In this document: positions 1 to 12,987 of the stretch, piece after piece | Layout of the letters: each line of letters begins with the position of its first letter | Position numbering within the stretch: the stretch's first letter is position 1 | From: Trematomus loennbergii | Lineage: Eukaryota; Chordata; Actinopteri; Perciformes; Nototheniidae | Length of the DNA stretch: 64,000 nt | Direction: 5' to 3' | Assembly: GCA_012861695.1 (NCBI GenBank) | Contig: JAAOOA010000399.1 | Span: 16,940,287-17,004,286, forward strand | Program-made: the position numbers and the translations under genes | Notes under the pieces: model-generated | Told to the model about the DNA's origin: nothing | The model's input: the letters and a program-made list of their open reading frames with translations, nothing else | The model's database searches: none

Positions 1-365
1 GTAGGACCCAATTGCACGACCCGGGAGACAGAGGTAAAGTACTTGTAAGATACTTTATTTTCCAAATACAGCAATGAACAACAAAAAAGGTAACTATCAA
101 ATCTCTAACCGAGATGACAAAAATAGAGGAACAAAATGAAAGCGCTCACGTAGTGAGGAATCAAACTTTACAAGAGCACAAAGAGCATAGACCTGACCAT
201 AGCAAGAGACAATACGAACTGACAAAGAACACTTGGGAGACAGGGGAATATAAGCACAGGGTAACTAGACACAGGTGGGACCAATCAGGGGCGGGGCTGA
301 CATTGATGAGCACAGGAGACACAGGTGAAAATAATCAGGAAGCCTGGAATGAGAGAAAGCAAACG
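1..365 (-). mobile_element. LTR fragment at the window edge
   Basis: Minus-strand reading contains promoter-like and AATAAAGTATCTTACAAG sequence followed by CTCTGTCTCCCGGGTCGTG, a layout typical of retroelement LTR R-U5. It is cut by the edge of the window, so the ends and flanking repeats cannot be checked. Confidence 0.5.
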
Positions 366-1812
366 TAAATAACATGCATCTCTCTAGCATTTCTGTCGGT
401 GCACAACAGTCCTCATACTTTGACTGGTATGCCAATGCAGAGGCACTTCAGGCAACCCTCCCTCTAGTTTTTACAGCCACATTAAACAGTCAATGAAACG
501 TATTCAACATCGACTTTCTGTCCCCTGCTCTGGTTGTTTGTGTGTTGGAGCTGCAGAAAGTGTGCACAAGGGCTAGTGAAAGTCATCTACACATTTAAAT
601 GAAACTGGCTTTCTCAAAAATTCGAACCAACAGTGAAATTCTAGTTAATAATTTGCTTCAAGACATGAAAGATAAGATTTGAGTTTATGGATCCCACATC
701 TATTTGCTAACAATCACTCCAAACTAGAGGACCTTTTATTTTCTTGTCAATTACTAACAATCTTCATCTAATTTGTGACTATTCAAATAAAACAATAGGG
801 GTTAATCACTGAACGGCACACATGCAATTTGTGAAAAGGCATAGACAAGTAGACATTGACCTGTTTCCATGGTAACGGCAGGGTAAGGTACGCTAAAGAG
901 GATGTGGATAATTGAATGCACTGGTCTTACATTTTCTGTACGGCAAATATATTAAGAGTTATTGGAAATCTTTACACGATGAGTAATTTCGCTGTTAACA
1001 TCTTGTCCCAATTATTGATATTGTTGCTGCACTTACAGCTGTATTTTCATGCAATCGAAATAACTAATTGATGTTGATATATGCTGTCATGGATGAATTG
1101 CCTTAATCAAGTCTTTGCAGATTGATTTTGTAATAATGTGACTGTAAACCATGCCCTTCTACAAGATGGATAATCTCATGGAAACAGTGAAAAGCAGAAT
1201 GCTTGTATCATCGATGAGCTGTAATATTGACCTTATGTTTGGGAATAAAGTGAAACATAAGAATCACTATTGAACAATCCCTTAAAGACAGATGATATGA
1301 ACGCCGTGATGTTGTCAAAACACTAAATGTTGCAACATATTTCTTAAGAGGCAAAATGTTCCGCTGATTAAAGGCCAGAGGCTTCAAAAGTGATTAATGT
1401 GCTTTCATGTTCACACCATGATGTATATTGACTATTGATTTGAATCTGAATACTTCATTATAATCTCCAGCAGTCTGACCACAGAGCAGAAGCTGCCTTC
1501 AGGTGTAGCAGAACCTCATATCTATTTTAAATGCAGTGAGAATAGAAAGAAGCCACACATTTAAAGCTGTTGCACTGCTAACCATGTGTGTGCCCTACAC
1601 ACAACATATTTCCTCATTGATTTTTTGGAAAACTCTAGAGAATAACTCTGATGCAACCATTAAAACACATGTAAGGTCAATATTATGGTCACACACCATA
1701 TCTCACCTTCGGACGGTGTTAATGCTGCAGGCACAGATAAACACACACTGATTCGCTTTTTGATTTCCTCGCTGAGCTGGAAATCACCATGCACTCTAAG
1801 CAATCACCTGGG

Positions 1813-1861
<49 letters not shown>

Positions 1862-2199
1862 CCCGAGTGTTTCTGACCAGTAAAAGATCAATTTACCTCA
1901 GTGTCTTTATGCTGGACGTGCTAACCCATGCTCATGCTCATCGCTCCCAGGGGTCTCAAGTGTTTTACCAGCGCTGGATTTGTATTAAATATGTCATTTA
2001 TCTTGGCTGTTGAAGGATATATTTACATTTGTATACATATTAGGTGACATTTGGTAGAAAAGGTAGGTGACTAGACAAGCAACCAATTTGTAGTCATGTA
2101 GCAGCATGTGTATAGGAATAAAAGGGTTGGTCTTTGGGTGTGTGGGTGTGTGGGTCCAACCCTTTGTCTTCATGGATCTTCAACCTGAACCTGCTTGTT
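366..2199. other. Intergenic, nothing recognised except (CAAT)n
   Basis: AT-rich DNA without splice-flanked coding segments or known repeats apart from the tetranucleotide tract at 1815-1861. Confidence 0.6.
1815..1861. repeat. (CAAT)n microsatellite
   Basis: About twelve perfect CAAT units. Confidence 0.97.
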
Positions 2200-2207
2200 G
2201 ATCTCAC

Positions 2208-2446
2208 CAGTGGCGTCGCCTGGCCTGGGCATCCGGGGCTTTAGCCCCGGATGTTTTTTCTGTAGCCCCGGACAATTCTCCCTCAATAATATAATACATT
2301 AACCGTGCTTTACGTGAACCTCATGACACAAGAGAGGACGGCAGCACTGTAATTTCCCGTGTTCATTGAATGCAACAGAGGCATGACACCAGACCAATCA
2401 GAGAGTTGCATGGAAATAAACGTGTGCTTGTGTCATTCAAGCTCGG

Positions 2447-2484
<38 letters not shown>

Positions 2485-3225
2485 CAATAGCGCACAGTGA
2501 TAGAGAGAGAGAGAGAGGGAGGGAGAGCATGTTAGCATCTGGTTAGCTAGCTGCACTAACGGACATATGGAGCTGTTTGTTCCACAAGAAGCTGGAGGAG
2601 AGTCCTCTCCTCTCAGACTGAGAGACTCAGGTGAGCTAAAGGACTCTCTGAGTGTTTAGATACATAACTTTAGTCTAAGTTATCTCAGTGGGTCTCAAAC
2701 GGTTTGGTCACAAATTATTCAAAAGATTATTTCCGCGGCACACCTTCATATGATCATTATAGTTATTAAAAAAATAAGAGAATAAAGGAAAAACAGTTAT
2801 GAAATACTATATGGCAGTAAAACAAGAATAGAGTTTAAAAGGGGAGTGATTAGTAAAATATCCATAAAGAAAAAGTACATCTGTTTACAGTTCTGCTTCA
2901 TATGGGTGTTGAGAGAGGTATGAGTCTCTTCATTTTGCTCTCAAAGTGCACCAGATTGATGCATCTAACTTCAATATTTAAAAAAAAATCTTCCCGGGGG
3001 AGCATCCCCCCGGACCCCCCTAGAGGAAGTGAGCCCCCCACTCATAAAAAATACCACTTTACCCCTGCCTATATGCCGTGAGCTGATTATCGAGCCTTCA
3101 TTGTAACAGTCGCGGGTGTACTGTGTGTGTGCGTGTGGGGAGTGTTGCAGTGAAAAATGCCACTGTAGTGCCGCCGCCACTGTGGGCTAAGCCCCGAATG
3201 TTTTCAGGTCCAGGCGACGCCCCTG
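2208..3225. mobile_element. hAT-type transposon, non-autonomous, with perfect target duplication
   Basis: 1018 bp element with inverted ends (CAGTGGCGTCGCCTGGCCTG at the left; inverse of CAGGCGACGCCCCTG at the right) and GGGGCTT/AAGCCCC blocks inside each end. An identical 8-bp duplication GATCTCAC lies at 2200-2207 and 3226-3233, diagnostic of hAT-type insertion. A (TG)n tract (2450-2482) and a GA-rich tract are internal. Only short open frames remain, so no transposase. Confidence 0.9.
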
Positions 3226-4620
3226 GATCTCACCAACACAAAAAAGTGTTATGTTTCTCGATCCATGTTTCACAGTTGTAAGTGGAGGAATCTCCCGGCC
3301 TGAGGAGAGAAGCTGCTCTGTAGTCTGAAGGGACGAAAGCAGATATATCTGTTTCTTTTGCCAGGTGGCAGCGGTTTCAACAGGGAGGAGGGGTTGGGCT
3401 TTTCACCAGAATTGATGTACCTACTTTTTTCACTGTATTTTTGATGAAAGAGAGTTGATTACATATGGAGCAATACTTCAAAAACATTTAATCTCCCCCT
3501 CTCGTCCCCGTCTCTTCTTATCTTTTTTCCACGGAGAGCATTTTTAGACAAAACAAGTAAATGATTTGATATCTAAGCAAGTCTAAACATCAGACAAATA
3601 TGAAAAATGAAAAAGGGGTGTGAATGAAAAAATATCTCTGGCTGTCAACAACAAACAAACAACAAATCAGTGACCAAATAGGCAAGTTAAAAATAAAGAA
3701 GGTTTGGGGTTAAATTCATGTTAACTAAAGGATAAGCTGGTAAAATAACGAAAAAGGACTTTATCTTAAAACTTGTGTTAACCCTTTGGAGAATGTATGA
3801 TGGGATTCATATGACTTGAGAACATCTCAAGAGATTTTTCAGTCCCAATATTCAGTATTAAAAATATGACGTTGATTGAAACCAGGCATACCTGTCACAT
3901 TGGTAATCAGTATATATCAGCATGTTTCACTACTTTGATTGTACCTTTTCTTTAATCATAGGATTATGAAGATTTAATGAAGAAAATAATACTTACTTAC
4001 ATATCTGTGAAATAAAAATGTCTCGGAAAAGGTTCATATTTAAAGAAGAAGGCTGAGGCTTAACAGGAAAACTATGAAATCAGATGGTAAAAGGAAATTA
4101 GATATAAGTCATTAAAGATCTGGTGGAAATTGGGTTATGTCCAAACTTTTTTGTCACAGTTAAATCTGCCATAATCAATATGTTATAGCATTATACAGTT
4201 TCAACATGTGGTGCTCAATGTGAAAATAAATGCCTTTTAATGGAGATAGTCTAGTTTCCTGTTGGTGTCTGACACTGCAGCATTTCAGCTGTCGATGTCC
4301 TGCATGGGTCACCATTTATTAATCAATGCAGCATTGTCTGGTTGCTTCACAAGATGTCGGCAGCAGCAGGTTGTCCTCTGTGTTTCTCATCCAGGCTCTG
4401 TGTCAGACAGCTCGTGTTTCAAGCACCAGTGTTGTATTTTAGTCTCAAACTCTGCTTTAATTGGAGTTTTCTTGCTTAATTCTTATTTATTGTATTTCTT
4501 CTGGTGGTTCTGAGGGTTTGTTTTAGCAGTAGGTGGTGGGACTATTTTCATGATACAGTTTCTTGTATCATTTTAGATTTGTGCTTGTAAAGCAGGATGT
4601 TCCCTATGTTTGTGATGACC

Positions 4621-4942
4621 TTAAAGGTTCCCTATTACACTCTTTTCTAACAATATATTATAGGTCTCAGATATACACAAAACATGTCTCTGAAGTGTTT
4701 GGCTCGAAATACCAAACAGATCATGCATTGTAGCATACCATATACTCATCTGTTTCAGCAGTGTTTTAAAAGCGCTGATTCTGTATCTGTAGCTTTAAAT
4801 GCTAATGAGCTGCTGCTGGATCAGGAGAAAAAGAGAGAGAATGTTTTTTCCTGAAACTCTCCGAATCTCTTAACACAGAGGGAACACATATTTATGTGGA
4901 AATAGCATGGAAAGTGGATTTTGCATAATAGGTGACCTTTAA
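4621..4942 (-). mobile_element. TTAA-ended MITE family B, reverse copy
   Basis: 322 bp, ends TTAAAGGTTCCCTATTA and ATAATAGGTGACCTTTAA. Its reverse complement aligns with the outer parts of the element at 11065-12514 (for example CAAATACCAAACAGATCA-like and AAACATGTCT blocks), so it is a short member of the same family. Confidence 0.8.
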
Positions 4943-6126
4943 CAGCTGAACAAGGGACGGTGCTAACTGAAATGCTTCCTCATTACATTGATTTGTTTGT
5001 GTTGATTGACTTTAATCTTGCTAAGGGAACAACACAAAGGAAATGTCTTAATTTCACACCAACAAACATAGAAAAACAGACAGATTATTTTCATTAATGA
5101 TAAAATGGTAGTCAAATATGTTTGCAGTTACTTGTCCACTGCTAACACTCATGATATTAGACAGTTAAATATTTTGAGAATAGCTTCCTAATATTTGAGG
5201 AATTCTCTTATAATAATAAAAAACAATCATAATGATTATCCTAGTAATATCTAACAGTGATAGAAACATATAATATTATCTGAATACTTTCGGATTTCCT
5301 CAAAATCAAACATTGGGTATATTGTACCTTTTAAAAAGAAAATGGACGCAGCCCCATCAATATGTTTTCCTGTAATACTTTTGATATCACGTTGTGTGTT
5401 CCTGGTAACATGTCATCTGTCACTGCCCATCCTTGAACAAGAGTCAGTGTGATTTGCCGGCGTCATAAGAGACATGCTGAGAGTTGTCCGAGCCACATGA
5501 TAAAGGTGTAAATTGGTGTGAGACCACCAGGGAGTGTGTGAGGAGAGCTTTGTGAGGAGCTGATTATTGGTGTCGCAGCTTTTCCTCTTCAGATTTCTGA
5601 TCCAGTTTAGCATCCATACACTGTCGAGTCATATATATTTTGTGACTAAAAAGAGTTGATTGTGTATTCAAATGGGAACTGATCATCATTAAACTGAGGA
5701 GTTGGTCCACCTCTGTAGGGTCATGTTAGGGGTGTCACATTATTTGCTGAGAAACTTGAGTTGTGCTTCAGAAAAGGTAAGCTTTTTGATCTGCAGAGCT
5801 TGCAGAATGTTTTGTACAAGACTAGTCGGTAAGACAAGTCACCTCTATTTTTGTAATAAAAGGTTGAATCATTCTTACTGTGTCTTCGGTTTCTTGTAAA
5901 GCCATGAGGGTATAGGCCACTATGTGCATGACTCAAACAATAACAAATCAATAAATCATGTCCGTGGCCAGAGGCAGCTATTCCTTTAATCATCTAAACC
6001 TCGAAAACATTATCTGAAATCTTTATCTTGGGTTTATATCCATCAAGAATCCAGAGCGTATTATTAAAAATGATTTCACAAGCATTTTACTTTGCCTATT
6101 CACAAAAGATAATTATATTATTGTTA

Positions 6127-6259
<133 letters not shown>

Positions 6260-6889
6260 GTGGAAGAGGCAAGAAGGAGAGAACTGAGAAGTTTAATGTT
6301 GGTTTGAATTTATTACAGAAGTGTTTGTAAATTATAATCTCTGCCTAGAGACCTAAAGTCTGTTACATCAGTAGAGTATCAGATGTTTAAAGGATAAAAG
6401 GTACACCTATCTAACCGCACTAAGGGGACAATGTTTACTTTGCTGTTTTTTTGCTGGTTTCCATATACGAATTTCTAAATGTGTATTGTATAACATCCTC
6501 AGTGGGTCGAATTAACCAATCTTTGTCAACAGCCTCAGGGTTAGAGTCATAAAGGGAAACACATTATTTGGTTTCAGCTTCTAAAATGTGAATATTTGGT
6601 GGTTTCTTTGTCTTTTATTGATAATCTTTTGGTTTTGAATGTTGGTCAGGGAGAGAAAGGTATTTCAAAGAACCAGTGTTGAAAACCTTGTGTAATGATT
6701 TTTGATGACTTTTCGGTGTTTGAGAACATTTTTTATAAAGACAGTGTTGTTCAGGTAATGTTGCACAGGCTGAACATGTAGCAGATGTTTGTGTTTTTTC
6801 CAGATGTTTCCAGGCCCAGTGATGCCTAACATATTGCCGGATGATGATAACCGCACCACACTGTGTTTTTGTGAATACTTCATTCAGTT

Positions 6890-7066
6890 TCACATCTTTC
6901 CTCTCGTCTGACCTTCACTCCTCTCAACGTCCAGCAGTTTCTTGATTTCCAGCATTGTCTCACTGTTTCTGTCCTCCATCAGCTGCTTCGTCCTCATCAA
7001 TATTGCTCTTTCATCTGCCCCTGGAGGCAAACTGTGGAGTCTGGCTGTGATCTCAGTGCTGCACAT
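6890..7066 (-). CDS. Unrecognised exon-like ORF, 58 codons
   Basis: From ATG 7064-7066 to TGA 6890-6892 the minus strand reads MCSTEITARLHSLPPGADER, then ILMRTKQLMEDRNSETMLEI and KKLLDVERSEG. Codon use and the heptad-like helix look coding. A pyrimidine-rich stretch and GATGTGCAG acceptor end at 7059, and GAAG|GTCAGA at about 6912 could be a donor, so it may be an internal or terminal exon. I do not recognise the protein. It could be an exon of an unseen gene, or a pseudogene fragment. Confidence 0.3.
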   Translation of the reverse strand: MCSTEITARLHSLPPGADERAILMRTKQLMEDRNSETMLEIKKLLDVERSEGQTRGKM

Positions 7067-7774
7067 CGAGAGGGAAGTGGCAGTGAGGGAGACGGTTTAT
7101 TTGTTGGGATTATTTATTTATTATAAGAGACACAGGAGTTGTCTCTGAGGCTTATACACTATCTGTGTTTGGTAAAGATGACAGGTATGCTGCTGAAAAA
7201 ACCCACCATTATCACTGAAAATGTATGCACAGCAACTAAAGGACCCTCTGCACACGAGTGGAGTGAAAACCAGCCAAATAAGAATAGATTCAGAGTATTC
7301 AGAGTGCCTCGAGTTAGAAATATTTTGCATTAAAGAGGTTCAAGTAAGTAAACCATCACTGCACTCGAGTAAGCTGCACAGTGACCGTTTGAATTTAGAA
7401 TTTTTTTTTAGAAGGTATGTGCCCGTACTTTCCAATCTGTGCCCTATTTCCCCATGTTTTTGTGTCTAACTGACTGATGGAGGCAAACAGGTTTTAAAAT
7501 TGGTCCAATTTAAAGTATATGGAACAGGGCCATACTGCACTCTCAGTGTACGTCACGTAAAACCGCTTTTTGCTGCCACTTACAAGATCAGCTTAGAAGT
7601 GTCTGACAACATAATGGAAAGGACCATGCAGAGAAAGAAAATGTGTTTACCTTTTGCCCAATCTGATCTATTTATTATCCTGTCATGTAACTTGCGACAG
7701 AAACTTGAGTTGGAGAGAGGAAGGAAGTGTAGCTCAATGATGTCTAAAAGACTATTACTCTAGTTTATGTACTG

Positions 7775-7985
7775 TACTCGCCGTGAAGTTGTTTGCGGCC
7801 TGCCAGGAAAAGCTAAGCAGAAGAAGAAGAAGTGACGTCAGCGGCTCATTTGCCTAATCCACCCCCAGGAACTCATTTTGGTGTGAACGCGATCTGCTTT
7901 AGTTCGTCAGAACTAAAAGAACTCTCATGAACTAAAGTTCTCAGGAACTACTGTGGGAAAAGTACTTGGTGTGAACGCGCCTAAT
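7775..7985. repeat. MITE fragment with GTGTGAACGCG ends
   Basis: GGTGTGAACGCG occurs twice (7880 and 7969) around an AACTAAAG/GAACT-rich centre; resembles a common fish terminal-repeat family. Exact ends unclear. Confidence 0.5.
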
Positions 7986-9153
7986 GTGATGTAGAGAGGT
8001 CACCCATTTTCCAGCATCAAATAGTGTTTTCACTCCCAGAGTTCTGACTGGAGCTTTTCTTACAATCTTTCTATGTATTTGTTATGGTTTGGGGATGGTA
8101 CATTAACGCCACGGCTTTCAATCTTTGACTCACTCCTCTGTCAGTCATTGTTTTTCTGCTTCACCGCTAACGTGTCCAGCTTGAGTACTTACCGCTGCTG
8201 CACAGCACTTGTGATTCTGCAGTTCTCTTCATACGTGACCCCGAGCACGTCACACTGTCAATCCTCTGCAAGACTGAGAGCTGGGCTGCCTTCAGTGTCA
8301 AGTCAGGACTGATGGGCCTCTTACATTTTAACCAGCTGTGATAAACCATCTGACAGTACAGCTCAACGGCCTTCTTGTCACCTGTGTCATAAGGTCGCAT
8401 TCAAACACACTGCAAACACTACAGCCAACCAGCAAGTATGTTTTGGCCTGCGTAAGTGGATTGTGGTTCGTTTATTGCCTAATGTTAGCTTCAGCCAAAA
8501 AAAAACTCAAACATCATAAAAGTGGTGTATTTGTGAAGACTATCTGCTGAAAGTGTAAGTAATCCTAAATGTTTGATTGCCATAAACCTTATTCGCAGCA
8601 ACAATCCAAAAGCCAATTGAAAAATCCTGTTGGCTTTTTATCTAAAACTAGGGCGATGCTAACTTCTGGGTTGAACTTAAATATGTCACTCTTGCAGCAC
8701 TCTATAGTCATTAATTAATGTTTAATTAAATATAGAATTGATGTTAGCATCGAATCAGAGAACAAGGTGGGTCCTTCCTCGTTAATTAAAAAGATAAGTG
8801 TTATTCTGTGGTAAAGCAACAGCCAAGGGGATTCTTCAGAACCTGGCAACTAGAGATTTGTATTAATAATTTAATTAAAACTGACCCATAAATCTTTAGT
8901 TAACGACTTAATAATAATTCCATTACTCACAACTTAATAACACTTTTTAAATGGTGCCTTCTTAGGAGTGATTTTTGGTTTTAATTTTAGTCACAGACCC
9001 ACATTTCTGGAGTAAACTGAAGCCTGCGTTACTTTCCTCTAATCTCGTTTTTTCTCTCACTCTCACTGTGCTTGTGTTTGTTTTTATGTTGATTTATGGT
9101 TGAGTTTGTGTGCACTGATGCCATATTTTCCAAGCTCATCCGTCTCTCTCTAT

Positions 9154-9154
<1 letters not shown>

Positions 9155-9224
<70 letters not shown>
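9155..9224. repeat. (CA)n microsatellite, 70 bp
   Basis: Uninterrupted CA dinucleotide run. Confidence 0.97.
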
Positions 9225-9226
<2 letters not shown>

Positions 9227-10477
9227 AACATATGTTCAGTCACTGAGGCTGCTGTGAGGACACATGAGGAGAGTGAAGATGGCTTATCATTATTTTGATT
9301 TTACAGCACTTTTTTTCTGTGTGTGTCTGTGGGAGTTCACATCAAATATGATCAGGGCCTGTTTCTGCACGTTACAGTGTTTGTGGTCTTAAATGAATCG
9401 CACATTCAGTAACCTGATTACTTAGACATTACAGGTCCCAGCTAACTATATTACCCCTTGACTTTGACAAATACAAATAAAAACACCCTCTCACCTTTTA
9501 CAGTTTTGAGTTTCTTTACTAAACAGTGCTCTCATCACATCCAGCTGAAATATTCACAATAAGAGAGGATCAAAGAGTACAAGTTTTTATTTTTATAAAA
9601 AGATTGTCATCCATTTTCCTTTTAGCTCATATAGTACCTTGTGTTCACAGCGGCAGCCCCTCAAGATATTTGATTGACTAATGCTGGGGTTTTAGGAAAA
9701 TGTATGGAAACCTTTACTGCACACTAACAGCACCTTGTCTTTGATATGCTCGCTTGACCCATTGGATTCATAGTCGAGGTTATAAACCGAATGATTGTAC
9801 TGACTAAATTATTAATGATGTCTCAGGATGAAAAGTGATTACAATTCATCGTGAGGGGAACATGCGATGTTTGCACTGTAAAGTAATATATACAATAAAC
9901 ATTTGTAACGATGCTATCATCAATATAATGACAATGTGTTTGTCCCAACAACAACACTATAGCCAAAGAATATTTTATCCATAACCTGCAGAAGATTGCA
10001 GAATGTTTGCTGATGTAAACACCTGAGATGATATTGAGTCACTTCTACAGCATTTGTCAAGGGTCATTTTTTGCATTCTGCTTATTATCATCATGCAAGA
10101 AACACGTAATCTGAGTGAAAAGGCTTCTCTTACCCAACAGGGACAAAGCTGAACCAGAGATGAAAGACTTGCACCAGTGTATCTGTCTTCATCTCTGAAT
10201 AAAATGGAAAATCATCTGAATTAATTAGGGGAAAATGTATATGAACTTCAGCTGCGTTCCTGAATAACAAAGCCTCAGGTTTTTGTACTCAGATGTTAAT
10301 ACCTGCAATGTTATACATATATTATACTACACAGCAAACATCTTAGGGTGTTCACAGTGTTGATACTTATCTGAATCACGGACACTCAGGGATCTCACAT
10401 CTCATCACAGAGGTTCTGCTGAATTACACCCAGGTGGCTCCATCAAGTTCATGAAATTGTTGTAAAACGTGCAATTA

Positions 10478-10925
10478 ACCCAGAGGGCCACATACAGTAA
10501 AATATACGAAGGGCTGGGCCACTCACTAGAAGTATATTGCCTCATAAGTTCAGTTAGCAAAATCTATCAAATGTAGGTCAATTATGCTTGTGAGTGTTGG
10601 CAGCTCATCCCTTAAAACAGAAGCCTCAGATTGATTATAATAATGAGAAATAGGAAGGGTGTATTTCAAGCTTGTTATGTAAATAAGTCATTGGGCTTTT
10701 TTCTTATCAACTAAGATATGTTAGAAAACGTTTCCAACTTTAATTGACTGAATTTATTTGAAAAATTGTCTTATTAACACATGAATACCATAGTGTAATA
10801 TATATAAGACAAGCACAAGTTTAATTTGTGGCCATATTCCATTATACTTTTTTAATTTGCTGGGCCGATTCAAAATGGTCTGCAGGCCGCATTTTGCCCC
10901 CGGGCCGTAGTTTGGACACCCCTGA
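10478..10925 (-). repeat. Interspersed repeat with CAGGGGTGTCCAAACT end
   Basis: The minus strand begins CAGGGGTGTCCAAACTACGG at 10925, followed by CGGCCC/GGCCGC blocks, and reaches GGGCCAC..CCTCTGG near 10480. This beginning is typical of a hAT-like fish repeat. Confidence 0.5.
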
Positions 10926-11064
10926 CTTAACCTCATCATAACTCAAAAGTGTAATGACTTGACCAACACTGTAATAAAATGTTTACCAATAATGTAATAT
11001 TTGCATTACTCTATAAGCATTTTAAGGTGAGGTAAGGCAGGTTCATGCCCATAAGGAATTTAGT

Positions 11065-12514
11065 TTAAAGGTCTCCTATTATGCAAAATGCACTTTTTTA
11101 TGTCTTTTATACATACTGTAAATGTGTGTCAGGGAACTCACAAAGTGTCAGAAAACAAAACCCTCTCTCTTTTCCTCCTTACCCACATCTCTAAAAACGG
11201 GGGTACAACGGAGCTGATCCAGATTTGCTGCCGATATGACGTAATATCGAAAATGTGGACCCACGGCACTATCAGAAACGTTGCTATCAGCCCAACGTGT
11301 TTTGGATGTAATATGGTATTTGTTTACATTAGCAAGCATCGCTAACACTCAGAGCTAACCTGTGCTGGAGAGAGTATGTGTAAAAAAACAGGATATAAAA
11401 AGGTACTCACCTTGTGAGGTGTGGTAAACCCGCGCGAGAAAAAGCATTTGAGCTCAACACTGTTTCAGAAATAATCCTTGATGTGGTTTTGAACATGATA
11501 TGGTGTTTCATCACGGCAGCATTTAGCTGTATCTCGTAGAATTCTGAGCAGGCATTAGCTCTTTTTTTTTTTAAAAAGCTACAGACCCAGAATCAGCAGT
11601 TCTCTAATGGCGCTTTTCCACTGCAGGGCCTCGCTCGGCTTAGTACGGTATGGCTAGGCCTCGTTAGGCCTTGTTAGGCCAGGCTCACTTTATGCTGCGT
11701 TTCCATTACAGTTTAGGAACTGGGGTAGTATCTATAGTAACGCAGTGTAGGCGGAGCCGTGACGTCATCTTCAATGAGAACCACAAAACCAACATCAGCG
11801 CTCACAGCTCCAGCTCCTCATATCTGTTCAGAAACTAGACAAAAGTTAAACAAGTACAAACCACAGACTGTCTGTGTCATGGTGAATACAGTCGCTGGTT
11901 TATTTATGTCTGTATAGGCCGTTGTTGTGAGTGTGGACGGTCGGAGCATATACTGCGTTAGCTTAGCCAATCTCCATTCAGAAAACACGTATTTTAAAAG
12001 GTTTTTCACCTGCCGTCTGTCTGCAGACTTGTCAAAGCATTAATTCATGGTTTTTACTAACCGGTATCAGTATGTTGTTACTTCGGCATCATTCTGAAAC
12101 GTGTATTACAATAAAATCACGGTAAAATATGTTAATTTTGTTGTAGTTGCCAGCGATTCTCTTACTAGTTTAGCATACTCAGCCCGGTTGTTGGCCCGGA
12201 AAGAACCTCGATTTTGGAGAGCCAGAAAACTGTGAAAAAGTACCCGCTAGCCGGACCTACTACGCCTAGTGGAAACGCAACCAAAAACGGGCCGGGCACG
12301 GCACGGCACGGCACTGCACGCTTAAACCGTGCTCCGCGCTGTAGTGGAAATGCGCCATTACAGGGCTGAAATAGAGGGATATGAGGCATGGCTAGAATGG
12401 GTGATCTGTTTGGTATTTTGAGCAAAACACATCATAGACATGTTTTAAAAAAAAAAAAGATATATCTGAGACCCATAATATATGCCTAAAAATAGCATGA
12501 TAGAAAACCTTTAA
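11065..12514 (+). mobile_element. TTAA-ended MITE family B, interrupted by another element
   Basis: Begins TTAAAGGTCTCCTATTATGC and ends ATAGAAAACCTTTAA. The left arm (11065-11604) and right arm (12361-12514) both match the copy at 4621-4942, and the left arm also matches 23965-24360. Between the arms lies an unrelated 756 bp repeat, so the element is split by a nested insertion. Confidence 0.8.
11605..12360. mobile_element. Nested MITE with TAATGGCGC ends
   Basis: 756 bp segment with palindromic ends TAATGGCGCTTTTCCACTGC and the inverse of GTAGTGGAAATGCGCCATTA, inserted in the family B element. Contains repeated GGCACG and AGGCC words near its ends. No clean target duplication was found. 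A fragment of its right end recurs at 28421-28471. Confidence 0.75.
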
Positions 12515-12987
12515 TACATATTTGCCTGTTAACAAGTGTTCTACACAAAGCCTAGCGTCAATGTATTCGATAGCCTAACGTGACACTAAGAAGTAATAAT
12601 CATTTTGAACACCAGCAAACTTTATATTAGAGAGAGAACTTTTTAATATTTTTATTCTAACATTATCTGTTAAAATTATTCATCTTCTGTCGTTACATAA
12701 TTGCATCTCATCTCCTGAGCACGTCGTCAGAAACTCGTTCATCATTGAAAGAAATAAGGGCACCACTTTAACACACTACTCAAAGAAACTCATAATGATA
12801 CTTAAAAGCCTTTTCACCATTAAAGGGAAACCTATAGGACACCATATAGAATATGTAATGGCAAGCTGCAACTTTGAACAGAACTCAGGCTATGACTCAC
12901 ATTCTGCTGTTGATTATTGACTTTGAATGGCACACTACTTTTCATATTGCATTGTGGGATAATTTGAGTCTTCTCTGAGAGGTATAT

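Larger units (their letters stand above)
7067..11064. other. Intergenic with one exon-like segment
   Basis: Holds the MITE fragment near 7.8 kb, a low-confidence exon-like segment 8193-8381 (minus), a CA tract and an interspersed repeat at 10.5-10.9 kb. Nothing else recognised. Confidence 0.5.
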
